DNA of 64,000 nucleotides from Centropus unirufus (Eukaryota > Chordata > Aves > Cuculiformes > Centropidae). The DNA lies in contig VYZI01000068.1 of NCBI GenBank assembly GCA_013397695.1, forward strand, positions 1,322,637 to 1,386,636, given 5' to 3'. Below are positions 12,501-24,300 of this stretch, piece by piece. The notes under the pieces were generated by a model. That model saw nothing but the letters and a program-made list of their open reading frames with translations. It did no database searches and was not told the origin of the DNA. The translations under genes were made by a program, and so were the position numbers. The number at the start of each line of letters is the position of its first letter. Within the stretch, counting starts at the first letter, position 1.

Positions 12501-15500
12501 ATAGGGGAGTTCTAAGGCAGGATCTGTAACCAAAGGGTCATCTGCATGCAACAAGGAGGAACATGGGGTAGAGGCAACCATGAGAAACAGAAATTTGACT
12601 GTAAAATCATCTGGCCTGTGTTTTCCTGACACCACCTCACTGCAGTCATTCACCTAAATTTTCTGTAAAACAGCCAGTGGTTTGAGTCATGAAGATTTTT
12701 GCTGATAGTGATTTATGTTTACTTTGGATATACAGAAATATTTTCAAAAGGATGAAGGGCATGGTGATTGACAGCGTAGCTCTTAAAGGTATCAGGTGGG
12801 CTAAGAAGTGTGTGTTCATGTGCACACTCTGTTTATAAAATGCAGTCAGGGTAAGAAAATTATTTCTTTGGCCTACCACCTGGGGCAATCCTGGTTTTTG
12901 AAGCAATCCTTCTTTCCACCTTGAAAAAAACAAAAAAGAAGTTTTAAAGGCTGTGTTATCCAGCTGAGTCACTAGGTCGCTGGTCTAACTGGAGGAAGCA
13001 GTGCTCTAGGCTACCTCATCCTGAACTTTGGATCTTTCTGTTAGCACGTCTGAGTAAAACCAGAGAAAAGCTCCTCATCCAGTGACAAGTCAGGGATCCA
13101 GCTATCCCAAGCACTGCACTCACTGCAAGGCCCTGAGTCTCACTCAGAAGGTTCTCCAGTCATCTTTCAGATGGTACATCACAGTATGTGTCAGGGAAGT
13201 GGGGCAAGTTGATGCAGTGGTATATAATATTTGATATTTCTTCATCATTTGAGAGCGCGGTAAAAACTGTTGTTAGTTTTCTAAGGTCACCCAAACCTGG
13301 CAGTGCTCACTTTCCCACTGTCAGCTGGGTTAGTCTTACACAGGTGTTGCAAGAGGTTGCGTTTTTTCTTTTTTTAATAATTCAGAGTGAATGCTGTGTG
13401 CATAAGGCCCATCCAAGGGAATGGCAGAGGTTTTTGTGTTACATGAGCACAGTCGTGTCCATTCAGACCCGATGCCTGGCTGGTCTGGTGGCCCCTCTCA
13501 GCGGGCAGAGGGCGATACCTGATAGCAGGGTGTAAGAAACAGCACATGCAGTCCAGTCTCTTCCCACATCCACCTCATCTTGACCTGCAGTAGATGGAAA
13601 GTGGTTGAAAACCTTCCAACACGTTTATTCTCGTTTTATGAGAGAAGTAAAAAATCAAGTTCTCTTCTAAGTTTAATATTGCTAGCAGAGCAAAGGGAGG
13701 TAAGCGGAAAGATACCTTTCTAGAGAGTAATGAAAACATTGAGATGTGAGTATCCAAATAGGTCAGCCAGAAAGGAAGAAGTGTTAATAATTAAAGACAA
13801 AACTAGAGAATGGAAAGGAAAGTTTAAAAAAAGAACAAGTAAGCAAGTAGCTTATCACAAGAGCATCTTAGTTAAAGTCAGGGAAAGCTTTAACTGCTGT
13901 GGTAGAATTAAGAGAAAGAAATATATCTGTAAATGAGATTCAGGAAAGCATTTATGTTAAAAATCTTGCTGAAAGAAGTGCATATATTGAGGAAAGAATT
14001 ATCGGAAGATTGGACTAGTATTTGAGAGCTCATTGAAGCTACTGTACCGTAAATCCCTCATTCAAATTAGATTGTCAATGAAAATATCATCCATACGCAG
14101 CATGTTACAGAGAGGTATCACGGGAAAATTAGTATTTTGAACATGTCATTCTACAAGGGAGACATAATCAGGGAAACTAAAACACATGGTGTAGCTTGTG
14201 TTTGCGTCAGGGATGCCTTGGTTTTGGAATCAGCATGCCGCTCTGGGTGGGTTCACCCCCCTCCTTATTATCTGCTGCCCTCTGCTTCCTGGCACATCTC
14301 AGGCATCCCTCTAAGGAGTCAGGAGTTTTTCCTTTTCCAATGTAGGTCCCCAGCTGCCCAGCATGATGGGCACGCTCCAGCCCTTCCCCTTCCTAGTTTC
14401 CACCTCCCTGCCCTCCCACAGAGCCTGGTAGAGATAAAACCCCTGTGTTCCTTGTCCTAGGTGCTGTGTGACCTGGTATCAATCTCTTAGGGATAACTTA
14501 CCTCATGCAAATTATACCTTGAGTGGGTGTACGGCAAACAGTTACTAATCTCGTCTCTCCAACAGGCGCCGAAATTAGAGGTATCATCAGGCTGCTTGAA
14601 AAATCCCTTCTATGAGGGAAGTTCTGACAAGGCATGTCATGCTGGGACTTCTGGAGAGTGTGTTATGTAGTTTTATTTGAAACACAGAACAGGGTTTGTA
14701 GCGGAATTGAAATAAATCTGTATGATTCTAATAACGGAAAAATGCTTTTTTAGGGGTAGGGCCTGGAAACTAAGGTTAAGAGCAGGAAGAAAATTCTACT
14801 GAAGTTGTTCTTCATGCCTGCTGGTGCCTGCACGCTGTGCTTGCAGGACACAGGCTGCATTTTGACTTGCATAGCAGTATTTCTTCTGTCACTGTTGCCT
14901 GAGTCCATGCCCTACTGGTAGCAGTGCAGATTTCAAACAGGCTTTATTTACCGATAATTCACAAAGTTGTTTACAGATAAGTCACAAACCCTTTACAATC
15001 TCTTCAATTACTCTTCTGAAATCACTGGACAAGCTGGGGATGGGACGTGGGTGACACATGAGCCTATCATTTGTCTCTCAACATTTTATTTATTCTATTA
15101 CATTCTGACTAATAGGCTTATATGAAAAGATTTTATACAATTGTACCCAAATTGCCTGATAGCCTTTCTCCAGAAATACAGACATGCACTTAATTTCTAT
15201 GGTCTTACTTTCCATTCTGACACAGTTGATGATGTAAACATGTATTCCCTATGAATTATTTACTGTCCTACTGTTTCTGCTTGCTGGCTTTTCATCACTA
15301 GGTGGCAATATTTTAATAGTTACAAGCACAAGGCGAAACAAAATGGTGCAGCCAAACCTGTGAGACATAAACTAAGGAGGATTTCTGTTGCTTTGTTTAG
15401 AGCTTACCACATTAAATTAGGTTTGCTTACTGAAATCTCTTTTGTGCAGTGCTCTGTGTCACTCTGTACTCCTAATTTGGACCCTACCAAGGTATTTATC

Positions 15501-18500
15501 TTGTTAAAACATTGGACATCACAAGTACATAGACTGAAGTTGATTTAGATAACAATTTTGGTATCCGTTTTAACAGAGAACATTAGCATGTGTGCAAGCT
15601 GCGTTGTTAATGTTTGGCTTTCTGTTATGTAAGCTCCAATAAGAAAAGGAAAAACCCCTTGTAAACGTAAGGAAAGAAGTGCATAAACTCAACAAATGCC
15701 AAGTTGAAGAAAATAAACTCCATATAAATATTGTGGGTTTTTTCTGCTTAAATGTAAAAACACTACTCCTTTTTTTATTGCTGGCTTACACATGGACTTG
15801 TCACTTCGCATAGAACAGAAAGACACATCATTTTTTTCAATGTTTCTTTTTTTCCGCTCCCGAAACCCAAGGGAGCAAATCAGGTACCTGAACATAGGGA
15901 CCTAGCAGAAAGCCTCCAGCTGCTTCAGAAGGCTGTGGACATGATGTACGTCCTGTGTCGTGTCTGCCAGTCTCTTTCAATAGCTCTCAGACCTGAGGGG
16001 CTCTGTAACCACACTGGGCACCTCTATTGAGGCACCTGAATACCAGTCAAGCGGGACCAGTGTCCATCTGAAAGCTAGTACAGTCTTTCAAGAGTGGATC
16101 ATGAAGAGATTCCAAGTAGTTCTATTAAAGAAGAGAATGGTGCAGTACATCCCGGGATATGATAATATAATAGATCCTTTTTGTTTTGATGTTAGGTTCA
16201 GCCTGGGAATCAGATCAATCTGGTAGTCATTCTTTGTCGGTTGTTTTCCCAAAGGAGCCAGTTCATATCAAAACCACAGGGACCCTAATAAGCAGCTCTT
16301 GCTAACTCTTCTGTGTAAAACCTCTCAACAGCCAAACTTCAATACAAACCATGCCAGTATAAATCCAAGCTGATTCCATAGAGATCAGTCACAGGTGTAA
16401 TTCAGCATACAGCACTGTCTGGCTAAAAGGACATAACATTAAGGCCCCAAATTAAGGAGGAAAAACTGTATGACTTGCTGAATCAATCAAAAATATAAAC
16501 AAATTACGTTAAAACTTTGAACAGTTCAGTAAAGCTACTTTTGGCTCTGGGTCCACATCACTCTCTGGAGGTTATGAGGAGCTGAGCAAGAGCTGAACGA
16601 TTGACATCTTGCAAAGATAAAAACAAGGTATTAAGTGCAATCTGGGCAAATAAAAAGTTGTTTTGCTTAATTATTTTGCTAGATTAGGGCTGAAGTCCTC
16701 CATGTTGCCAGATCACACCATAGGAAAGACTGAATTATAAACACATATCACTGCAGACTGAGGAGGGGCTTTGTACCGTTAGCAGGTATTTGTGCATTCA
16801 TAGATAAAGCCACTCTGGTTTGTAAAAGTCCTTAGAAATCAAAAATATAATCACCTGCTAGATAAACCAACAGACTTCTTTTAGCATCAAATATAACACA
16901 CTGTTGTACTCAATGGTTTCTGCAACTAGAAACAATCAGGGTGTAAGCGCTAGGAAAGAAATTATGTGTGCAAAATTTGAACCTGTCGTTTATAATTGAT
17001 TTGTTCCCGTTGTCATCCCATAGAGACCTTCACCTTCGCTTTGCATTGAGCCTCAGACTCTGAGGAGTTCAGACTGCAAAAACCAAATATATCCTTTCCT
17101 ACCAAGCTAAAATGAGCCCTCAAAGATTGTGCAAGGACTGTGCTGTATTCCTGTCTCCCTGTGCTTTTTTAAGGATTCCTGCAAGCATTGCGTAGAACAT
17201 AGAGGACTAAAGTGCCTGTATAACTGTTAGAAATAGTAGTCACTAAAAATGTAAACAAAATGGGTGCCTGTGCTGCCAAATATTAAGAATAAAGCATCCA
17301 ATTTACAAAAAGAGTTACCTTAAGTGCCATGTGTCAATAGTGAAGAGAAATTAGCTGCTCCAGAAAATAATTATGCCCTGTACTGGAACTCCTGGGAACT
17401 CTTGAGTAATGCTGGAGGCACTCACCTCACAGCACAGGCATCTACGCTGGATGCCTCAAGACAGAGACTGTGAATAGCTCCAGTGGTATGTATTTTTGTT
17501 ATTCTTTTATTGAGTGAAAGTTTTGGAATTCTATTTTTTAGATGTTTTGCAATCAAATTAGCCGTTGGTGCAGTATTCTGCTCATGAGAACACTTGTGAC
17601 CGTGCTGATGAACAGATTCTCCCAACCAAGGTTGGGACATGGGAAGTCCACAGACTTCGTTCAGCCAGAGAAGGGTCTAAAGCATGTACACAAGGCTCCT
17701 GGATATGTGCTACCTCTGATCTCAGAAAGCTTATGAGAGAACAGAGGTGCAATGTGAATGTAGAGTTCGAATCATGCACAAATCTTTGTGATTGAAACAA
17801 TGCTTCTATTACCACGTAATCAGCTGGTGCTTCATTATGGTAGACCTAAGGAAAGCCTTACCTGATGGATCTATGATTTCTTAGAGAGAAAAAAAAAATG
17901 TGGCGCTGTCGTTACATAAAACTGTAATATCCCTTATCAGAAAGCTTACTTACACTGACAGATTTTGTATGCTTATGCCTGTCTACGTTCTACAAGCTGG
18001 AATAGGTAAGTACATTTTAAATATCATAAAGTCAACAATAATTAAAGTGAAAGCTGTTTAACTTAAACTTCTTAGTCTTGTCAGTGTCCACAAATAAGGT
18101 CAGAGCACTCAATTAGAATGCTGTTTTTCCTGCCATTTCCCTGTGTTATACCTGTTTCAGAGCGTTTCTAAGGTGTGAGGAACACCGTGAGAATATCTGG
18201 AGGATGTCGGATTGGAGCAAATTTAGGCTGGCAAATAGCTAAATGAAGTGCAGCACTAAAAAGTTTTTAAAAGTAATATATGATTATTTAATGATTGAAT
18301 TTAGGAATTGGTTATACTTTTAAAGAAGCTGTTGTAGCAAAGGCTAAGTTGGGAGGGTTTTCTGTTGTATGTGGTGCTTTCTGAGGCAGAATTGGGAATG
18401 GAAGAGCATCAGCCCTAAAGTAAATTTTAACAATAACATTTAATATTGTGCTGCTAACGCCAGTATTAAAATAGTGAGGCAGTTTTTCTTTCTGTAACTC

Positions 18501-19599
18501 ATTAAAATGCTCTGTGGATTGAAAGCAGTACCTTGTTCTGTAACCCTCCTTACTGCAATTGTGGGATCAGGAGGCATAATGTAGAAGTTCTATTCTTCAT
18601 GACCTCTTTCATATTATGCCAAAAATATACGATGCCAACCTAAGAGTGGCGGCATTTTTCTTCAATGTGCTCTGTCTTAAGACATCCAAGAAGTTGTTGA
18701 ATGTTTTAGTACAACAGCGTATTGTCAGAGGAAGTGCACAACAGGTAACATGTTCTTCAGGAAGAACGCTAAAAGGTAAAGGTGAAAATTACATTGTGTA
18801 TTAATGTTGTGACGCAGTGCTGACAGTGGCTACTGTACATGACATGGAATTACTTTGACTCTGGATCACTTGAAAAAAAAGGCAATAAAAAAACGTGCTA
18901 GGTGTTCTGCCACTCCTAGAGGAATGGCTGAATGTAGCTATAGCCTTTTTAACATTGCTCCAGAGGGAATGGCAAGTAGACATTGGGTGATACTTTAATA
19001 TCCCAGACACAAACCCTACTTAGAGCAGTCAAATCCAGGTACCCTTGGTTGTGATATCCCATTTATTTCTTCACCTGCAAGGCCAGGGAGAGATTGTGCT
19101 ATTTAGACTTTATAACTGGTGAAGAGCAAGAAAAACAAGTGGTGGGAACACTATTGGATCGTGTTCATACAAGGTGATTGGGGAGAAGCAAGGATAAGCC
19201 TGCAGTTATGAAAAACACAAACGATGAGAAACAAAAGGAACAGGTTAGTGATGGTGAAGAAATCAGGTACTCCTCTGCGGAGGATGTCTGAAATGTCTGT
19301 AACTCGAAAGCATCAAAACAAAAAAAAAACAACAAAGCCCTGATCTTCTCATTCTGCCTGGGAGGGAAATGTGAGACCCTCAGGAGCATCCCAGGCACCC
19401 CACCAGTCACTCAGCTCACCTGCTCTTCTCTGGACAGCAACAGTAGAAGACTCTGGAAACCGTGCATATGGGCGTAGCCACTTTCTGCAGCCCATCCTTC
19501 ATCCTTGTAGGTCCCAGCGCTTGCACTTCTGTATTAGGGCTGTCGGAAGGGTGTACTTTCCTGCCTGGTTCTTTTACAACAACATCCTTTATAGGCCTA

Positions 19600-19800
19600 G
19601 ATTTGTGTTTGTTACCAGCATTTTGAAGTTGCTAATGCTGTCTATGTCCACAACCTCCAGCAGCAGTAAGTTCCAGAAGATGATAAGATCCTGAACAAAG
19701 AAACTTTTTGTTTTAAAATGATGTCCCAGTCATTGCATTTAATGCTCCACCATTCTTATGGAAAAGGACTGCAAAGTTCCTTGAAGAGTCCCCCTTGTAT
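19600..19800 (-). repeat. Possible ancient CR1/L3-type LINE 3' fragment
   Basis: The + strand contains a degenerate series resembling the reverse complement of old amniote CR1/L3 tails: 'gtccacaacctcc', 'taagttccagaag', then 'gaacaaagaaactttttg' and 'ttttaaaatgatgtc'. In the family these correspond to the 'keep ... from the dropped-Leu-rich' C-terminal coding end and 3' UTR. The match is from memory and diverged, so the boundaries are approximate. Confidence 0.4.
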
Positions 19801-21518
19801 TGTTAAGGAAGACACTGGTGGCTTGGAGGTTAGAGGGTGGCAGTTCAAAGTGAGCGCTATCAAGAGTTCTCTGAGCAAGACCATGTGAAGGAATTAAAAG
19901 CATATGGTTAAATGTCCTTGGTAGTTTAAAATTTTGAAACAAGAACAGAGATTTGAAAGGGTCTGCTATGCGGTAAAGGTGACAGATGGGGTAAGGAGAA
20001 GATATGAACACTAAGTGAACGCCTTGCCTTTATTTTCCATAAGAATGTAGAGCTGTAGAAGAACAGAGGTAGGAGGAATAGCGCAAACAAAAAAAAAATA
20101 AAATCAATTTTGAGGTGGAAAAAACCCTCAAAGGTCTTCAAAGTCATATTACAACCCCCCTGATCACTTTTCATTAATACTAACAGAAGAGCAGGCATAT
20201 GAAGTTGCAGCTTCAGTAATAAAACGTTTGCTGAATCTATCAGAAGAGTGATTCTGCCTTGTAAATACAAACCACGGAGTTTATGGGGGGAAAAAAATCT
20301 TACGTCAACAGAGAGGCTGCTTTACCTCAGCCACACTCAAAGCTTTGAAACAAAATTTGCTGGGAGATGATAAACTTCAGGGTGTGGATTTCATTTAAAA
20401 TTGGACAAAATCCAAACCAGATTTAAGAAAGACAACTGTTTGGAAATTAACCGTATCTTTTTATTTTCAACAGGAGAATTGTGATGAAATTAATTATTCG
20501 CCCATCTCATTTGATGTAGCACCACAGGAGAAATCATTACATACAGCCTTCAACATAGGAATTAATGCAGCATATGCGAGGATGAATAAGGACTTCCAAA
20601 CCCACCTGGCATTTCCTCTGCTGAAAAAGCCATTAGTAGGGTGGTAGAAAGTCATCAGTCTTAGGTCTTAGGATGTACCATATTTGGCATTAAATTTAAT
20701 TGTAAAAAGTTGGAGTGTGGGTGTACAGGATGGTACGGGGAGGAGGTATTGTCAGTGGTGGGTGTGAGGAAAAGAAATTGGGGATCCGTACAGGGATGTA
20801 GGGCTGATGAGATCTCTTGGGCGGCCGGTGAGCTCAAACCTGGCACACTCTGAACATACCCAATAGTATCTAATTGTTCACAGGAGGGTGTAGAATGGTT
20901 TTGAGTAAACTTAATTTGGGAATCGAAAGGTTTGTAAGTGCGTTACTACAACAGCCTTCCCTTGGTGAGGACACATAACCTTATCTCTAGATGAGGTATG
21001 TTTACAGAAGACATTTAGAATATTTCAACGAGAACCACAGGAGTTTGGTCTCAATGACCCATGTGTTCTTCAGTTTCCAATCCAAACATCAAATATTCTG
21101 CATACTGAAGCTAAAAATAACCTGCAAATATAATTGCTGCTAAAGCTTTTAGAAGGATCAGCTGCAGACAAGCTCTGTTTTGGCTCAGATACTGTAATTA
21201 TGAGATGCTGCAGGAAATTTATTCCACTGTCTGAGAAAAAAAGTGCTGGTATTCCCAGGAAATAGTATCTGGAAGGATGATACCAAGAAAATATGAAGCA
21301 AAAAGTGTTGGGGAAACTGATTCTTCTATTTTTTTCATTAAGGTTTGCATATCAATGTGCTGTGATTATTTGAAAAAGAATCATAGGAATATGGAAACTA
21401 TAGCTGGCAATTTAGAATTTTGTAAAAAATAGTCAACAAGCAGTGAACTGCTTCTGCCTCGTTTTCTTATGTGAATTCCTTACGTGAATTCCGTATGTGA
21501 CTTCAGCTCCTTTCTGGG

Positions 21519-21534
21519 AAAAAAAAAAAAAAAA
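21519..21534. repeat. Poly-A run, 16 bases
   Basis: An uninterrupted A16 lies just upstream of the CpG island. Short A-rich runs follow at about 21691-21702. It may be a retroposon relic, but no element body is recognisable. Confidence 0.8.
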
Positions 21535-21714
21535 GGCATTGTTCAAGATAAAAATGACATAAAAATGACAATTTTCTGTGGCCCTTTTGAAGATGAATAC
21601 CAAGCAGTGAGCTCTCTGCTCTATTTGTCATTAGGAATTCTGCCGTCTCTCATCTTTGCTCGGGGGGGGCGGTGGGGAACAAAGTCAAGAAAAAAAAAAA
21701 GACACCACGTTTTT

Positions 21715-22135
21715 CCGTAGCAGCGCAAAAAAAGCAGCAGCAGCCAGCGTGAGTGGCGTGTTTCCAGCGCTCTGGAAGGGCTTGTCTTGTGCAACTGGGC
21801 TGAGGGAGAGCTTGGTTTGTTTTTTTTTTTTCTTTCCTGTGTGTGTTTTTTTCCTTCCCAACGTCACAGCGAGCAGCTCCCCGGGCACAGCCCGGCTTTA
21901 CCGCAGCGCGCTGCGGCGGGGCGCGGAGGATCCTCGGCAGCGGCGGGGCGTGCTCCTAGGGCTGAGCCCGCGCCCAGCGCTAAGCCCGGTCCGGCTGCAG
22001 GAGGAGGGAGCCCCTTGGATGAGGGACCCGAGCGGTGCCCATGGAGCGGGTGCCGTGCCGCCGCGGCTGCCTGGAGCGAGCGGGAGAAACCTGCCCGGCT
22101 GGGGAATGGAATAAATGAAAATACATCCCGAGGGG
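21715..22135 (+). promoter_or_regulatory. FRY: CpG-island promoter and 5' leader of canonical FRY
   Basis: This is the only strongly GC- and CpG-rich block in the window, and it lies about 300 bases upstream of the FRY start codon. Two GC-box (Sp1-type) motifs, GGCGGGGCGC at about 21915 and GGCGGGGCGT at about 21942, and a CGTCA half-site near 21862 are visible. There is no obvious TATA box, as is usual for CpG-island promoters with dispersed initiation. The exact start site cannot be read from sequence. The 5' leader could be continuous to 22424 or spliced: a donor-like GTGAGT at 21750 and GGGTGAGG near 22134 are possible. Long open frames across it on both strands are GC-driven shadows. Confidence 0.8.
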
Positions 22136-22230
22136 GTGAGGGATTGCAATACTCCACACCTAGAATTAAGCACGAGCCCCGGAAGAGCAGAGGACAAAAA
22201 AAATCTCACGGTGTGGCTTTGTTGTTGAGC

Positions 22231-22250
22231 TTTTTTTTTTTTTTTTTTTT
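22231..22250. repeat. Poly-T run, 20 bases, between CpG island and FRY ATG
   Basis: A T20 homopolymer is followed by CTCTTATTTTAACGAG. It lies between the GC-rich promoter and the start codon. It could be leader sequence or the pyrimidine tract of a 5'-UTR acceptor. Its length is probably polymorphic and prone to sequencing error. Confidence 0.8.
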
Positions 22251-22424
22251 CTCTTATTTTAACGAGCTTACCTCCCATGAACGGAAGAAGTGGATCCGCG
22301 GAGCCTTCATTTCCTCCTCTGACCCCTGGTTTGCATCACTGACTGGTGCCAGTCACATCTCCATGCCTAGTACCTGCCACTCCGGCTGCTCAGAATTATA
22401 GAAGCCTCTTTGTATGCAGCAGAC

Positions 22425-22494
22425 ATGGCTAGCCAGCAGGACTCAGGCTTCTTTGAAATCAGTATCAAATATTTACTGAAATCCTGGAGCAATA
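22425..22494 (+). CDS. FRY: FRY canonical first coding exon
   Basis: It encodes 23 residues plus one base, starting MASQQDSGFFEISIKYLLKS, which matches the vertebrate FRY N terminus as I know it. The ATG has G at -3 and G at +4, and an in-frame TAG at 22368-22370 supports this start. The exon ends at AATA|GTGAGT (donor GT at 22495-22496) in phase 1; the leftover A plus CT from 50972 gives the expected Thr. FRY is a giant (about 3,000 residue) HEAT/armadillo-like scaffold that binds and activates NDR kinases (STK38/STK38L). It acts at microtubules and spindle poles and in cell polarity and morphogenesis. An acceptor-like CCTCTTTGTATGCAG ends at 22419; if used, it would make this exon a phase 1-1 cassette that could also follow the distal exons in frame. 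Confidence 0.95.
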
Positions 22495-24278
22495 GTGAGT
22501 AGCAGAAGAGCAATCTTTTCGTATTACGCATTGCTGGGTAAAGAGCTAGGATAACCTAAAGGATAGCAGCTGATGTTTCTGTATGCCTGTGTTGTGTGAA
22601 CCAAGTGATTTTTGCTTTCATCAGCTCTAAAGAGCAGAATGGCAGAGATTTAAAGAGGTTTCATTACCTGCAAAGGCTGTAATGAGATGATGGTGGATTT
22701 TGCTGGGTTGGATTCTGGTCTTGAGCTGCTTTCTGGCTCTCGAACAGCACATTGCGGGGAGTGCGTTCCGAGCAGCATTTCCTGCCTACGTGTTTATTTG
22801 GCTTGTTGGGACTTCATCTAATTTTCCTTAAAAATGCTGTTTAATCTAATCACAAGGGTGGGGCATCACTCAGAACTTGGTTTTATTAATTGTGCATCAA
22901 GGACAAGAATACAATGATTATGCTTAAGATCTGAAAGTCATTATTTTCATGTGATGAAAAGCAAAACATCACTTGCTTATACCTGCACTTCCCACCCTCT
23001 ATGCTTAATTTCAGAATCTTATGCAATATTTCCATCCAGAAAGAATGCATCTGTTTATCTGATCCAGGCTGGATTTTAGAGAACGTAAACAAATGGCATT
23101 TCAGTCTTGCTTGGTCTTTTTGGTATTGCTGTTTCTGTTGCTGTTTAAATCAATCCCTATTTGGATCTTTAGCAATGTTATGTAATAAAGGTTTCCAAAT
23201 ATAATTCAGTGCTTGCAAATATATTCAGGCTAGAGAAGGCCATGGGATAACTGGCAGAAATTCATTTTTTAATTTTAAATACATGAACAATATAATCCTT
23301 TTCTATAGAAGCTTGAGTCAACAGTGCTAGTTCTCCGTAATTAACTGTTTTTAAAAGATAGAACACAATGTCTGTGGAAAAATCCATCTTGGCTACATAT
23401 GCAGTAAGGTTCTGAACACCCCACTATCCATAATTTAATAACTTCTGCATAAATGACTAGTAGTTTGAGATTCTGTGGTATAAAAAATGGCAATATCTGT
23501 GTAATGTAAGGCGTGTAGCTGGATACCTCCAAAGAAGTAAAAATAACACTGTATTAGATGTTCAACATTTAAGGCTTGTCTCGATTAAATGATATCCATA
23601 GAAACTGTGTTTTTCCAGGTCATTTGTAACCTCAGTAGCACAGACTGCTTGTTTGAATCTGTTTTTCTACCACAAGTGTGAAGCCACCAGGGAACAATAC
23701 TATTACCTAAAACATTGCTTATCTGCCCTCCTTCTCAAATACTGAGTGCATGTTCATTCAAATCACTGAACCCACAAGGCCTGGAAGAGAATTTTATCAT
23801 TTAGTTACTTTTTTGGACTTATGTTTATCAAATCCTGAGCACATAAGTGTGTATTGTGACCACATGTTTTATAACAAACTAGTCACAGTCTGTGACAGTA
23901 GATAAACAAGTCACTTTTTGATGCCGAAATCAAATCAGTTCTGGCATCATTTTTGTAATACAATACTGTAACTTGAAGACAAAGTAAAACTAGTACTTAA
24001 TATGAAAATTACTATATTATGGAATTAAATATAACATTTTAGTCTTTTTTTATCCTTTTTTTCTCTTTGCCAAAGTACGTTGAAAGTATTTCAAAACAGC
24101 AAAGATGTTTCTAGTCTGAAATCAGAAGTCCCTAAGTGATATTTTAGAGAAATTGAAATAATGTATGAATAATTAGTATTTCTGACATTCTTTTAGCTGA
24201 TAAACCCACTTTCTCCAGTATTTGAATAAACAGTAAGAGGAAATAAATTAATCCAGGTTGATTTAAACTTGCTGCCAA

Positions 24279-24300
24279 TTTTTGTTTGTTTGTTTGTTTT
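24279..24300. repeat. (TTTG)n microsatellite
   Basis: Four TTTG units plus flanking T's. Short and probably variable in length. Confidence 0.85.

Larger units (their letters stand above)
9575..21700 (+). other. FRY: Long non-coding stretch upstream of the CpG-island promoter
   Basis: This would be intron for the distal FRY transcript and upstream flank for the canonical one. It contains poly-T/poly-A runs, a perfect short palindrome at 10360-10376, an A-rich stretch at about 13730-14140, possible old LINE debris at about 19600-19800, and an ATG-less open frame after an acceptor-like site at 20474. The ATG-started open frames here (up to 115 codons) look like chance. No RNA gene was recognised. 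Confidence 0.5.

Noticed and set aside
13730..13936. Lys/Arg-rich open frame of 68 codons
   Set aside because: Composition follows the A-rich DNA of the region; no motif, splice sites or homolog recognised.
17930..18010. Possible exon ending at GTAAGT (18006)
   Set aside because: With the acceptor-like CAG near 17940, the frame compatible with FRY phase 1 ends in TAG right at the donor; no other support.
21787..22401. Plus-strand open frame of 204 codons across the CpG island
   Set aside because: GC-rich promoter/leader DNA with poly-T translated as poly-Phe. It ends just before the real FRY ATG in another frame, and overlapping frames on both strands are equally open.
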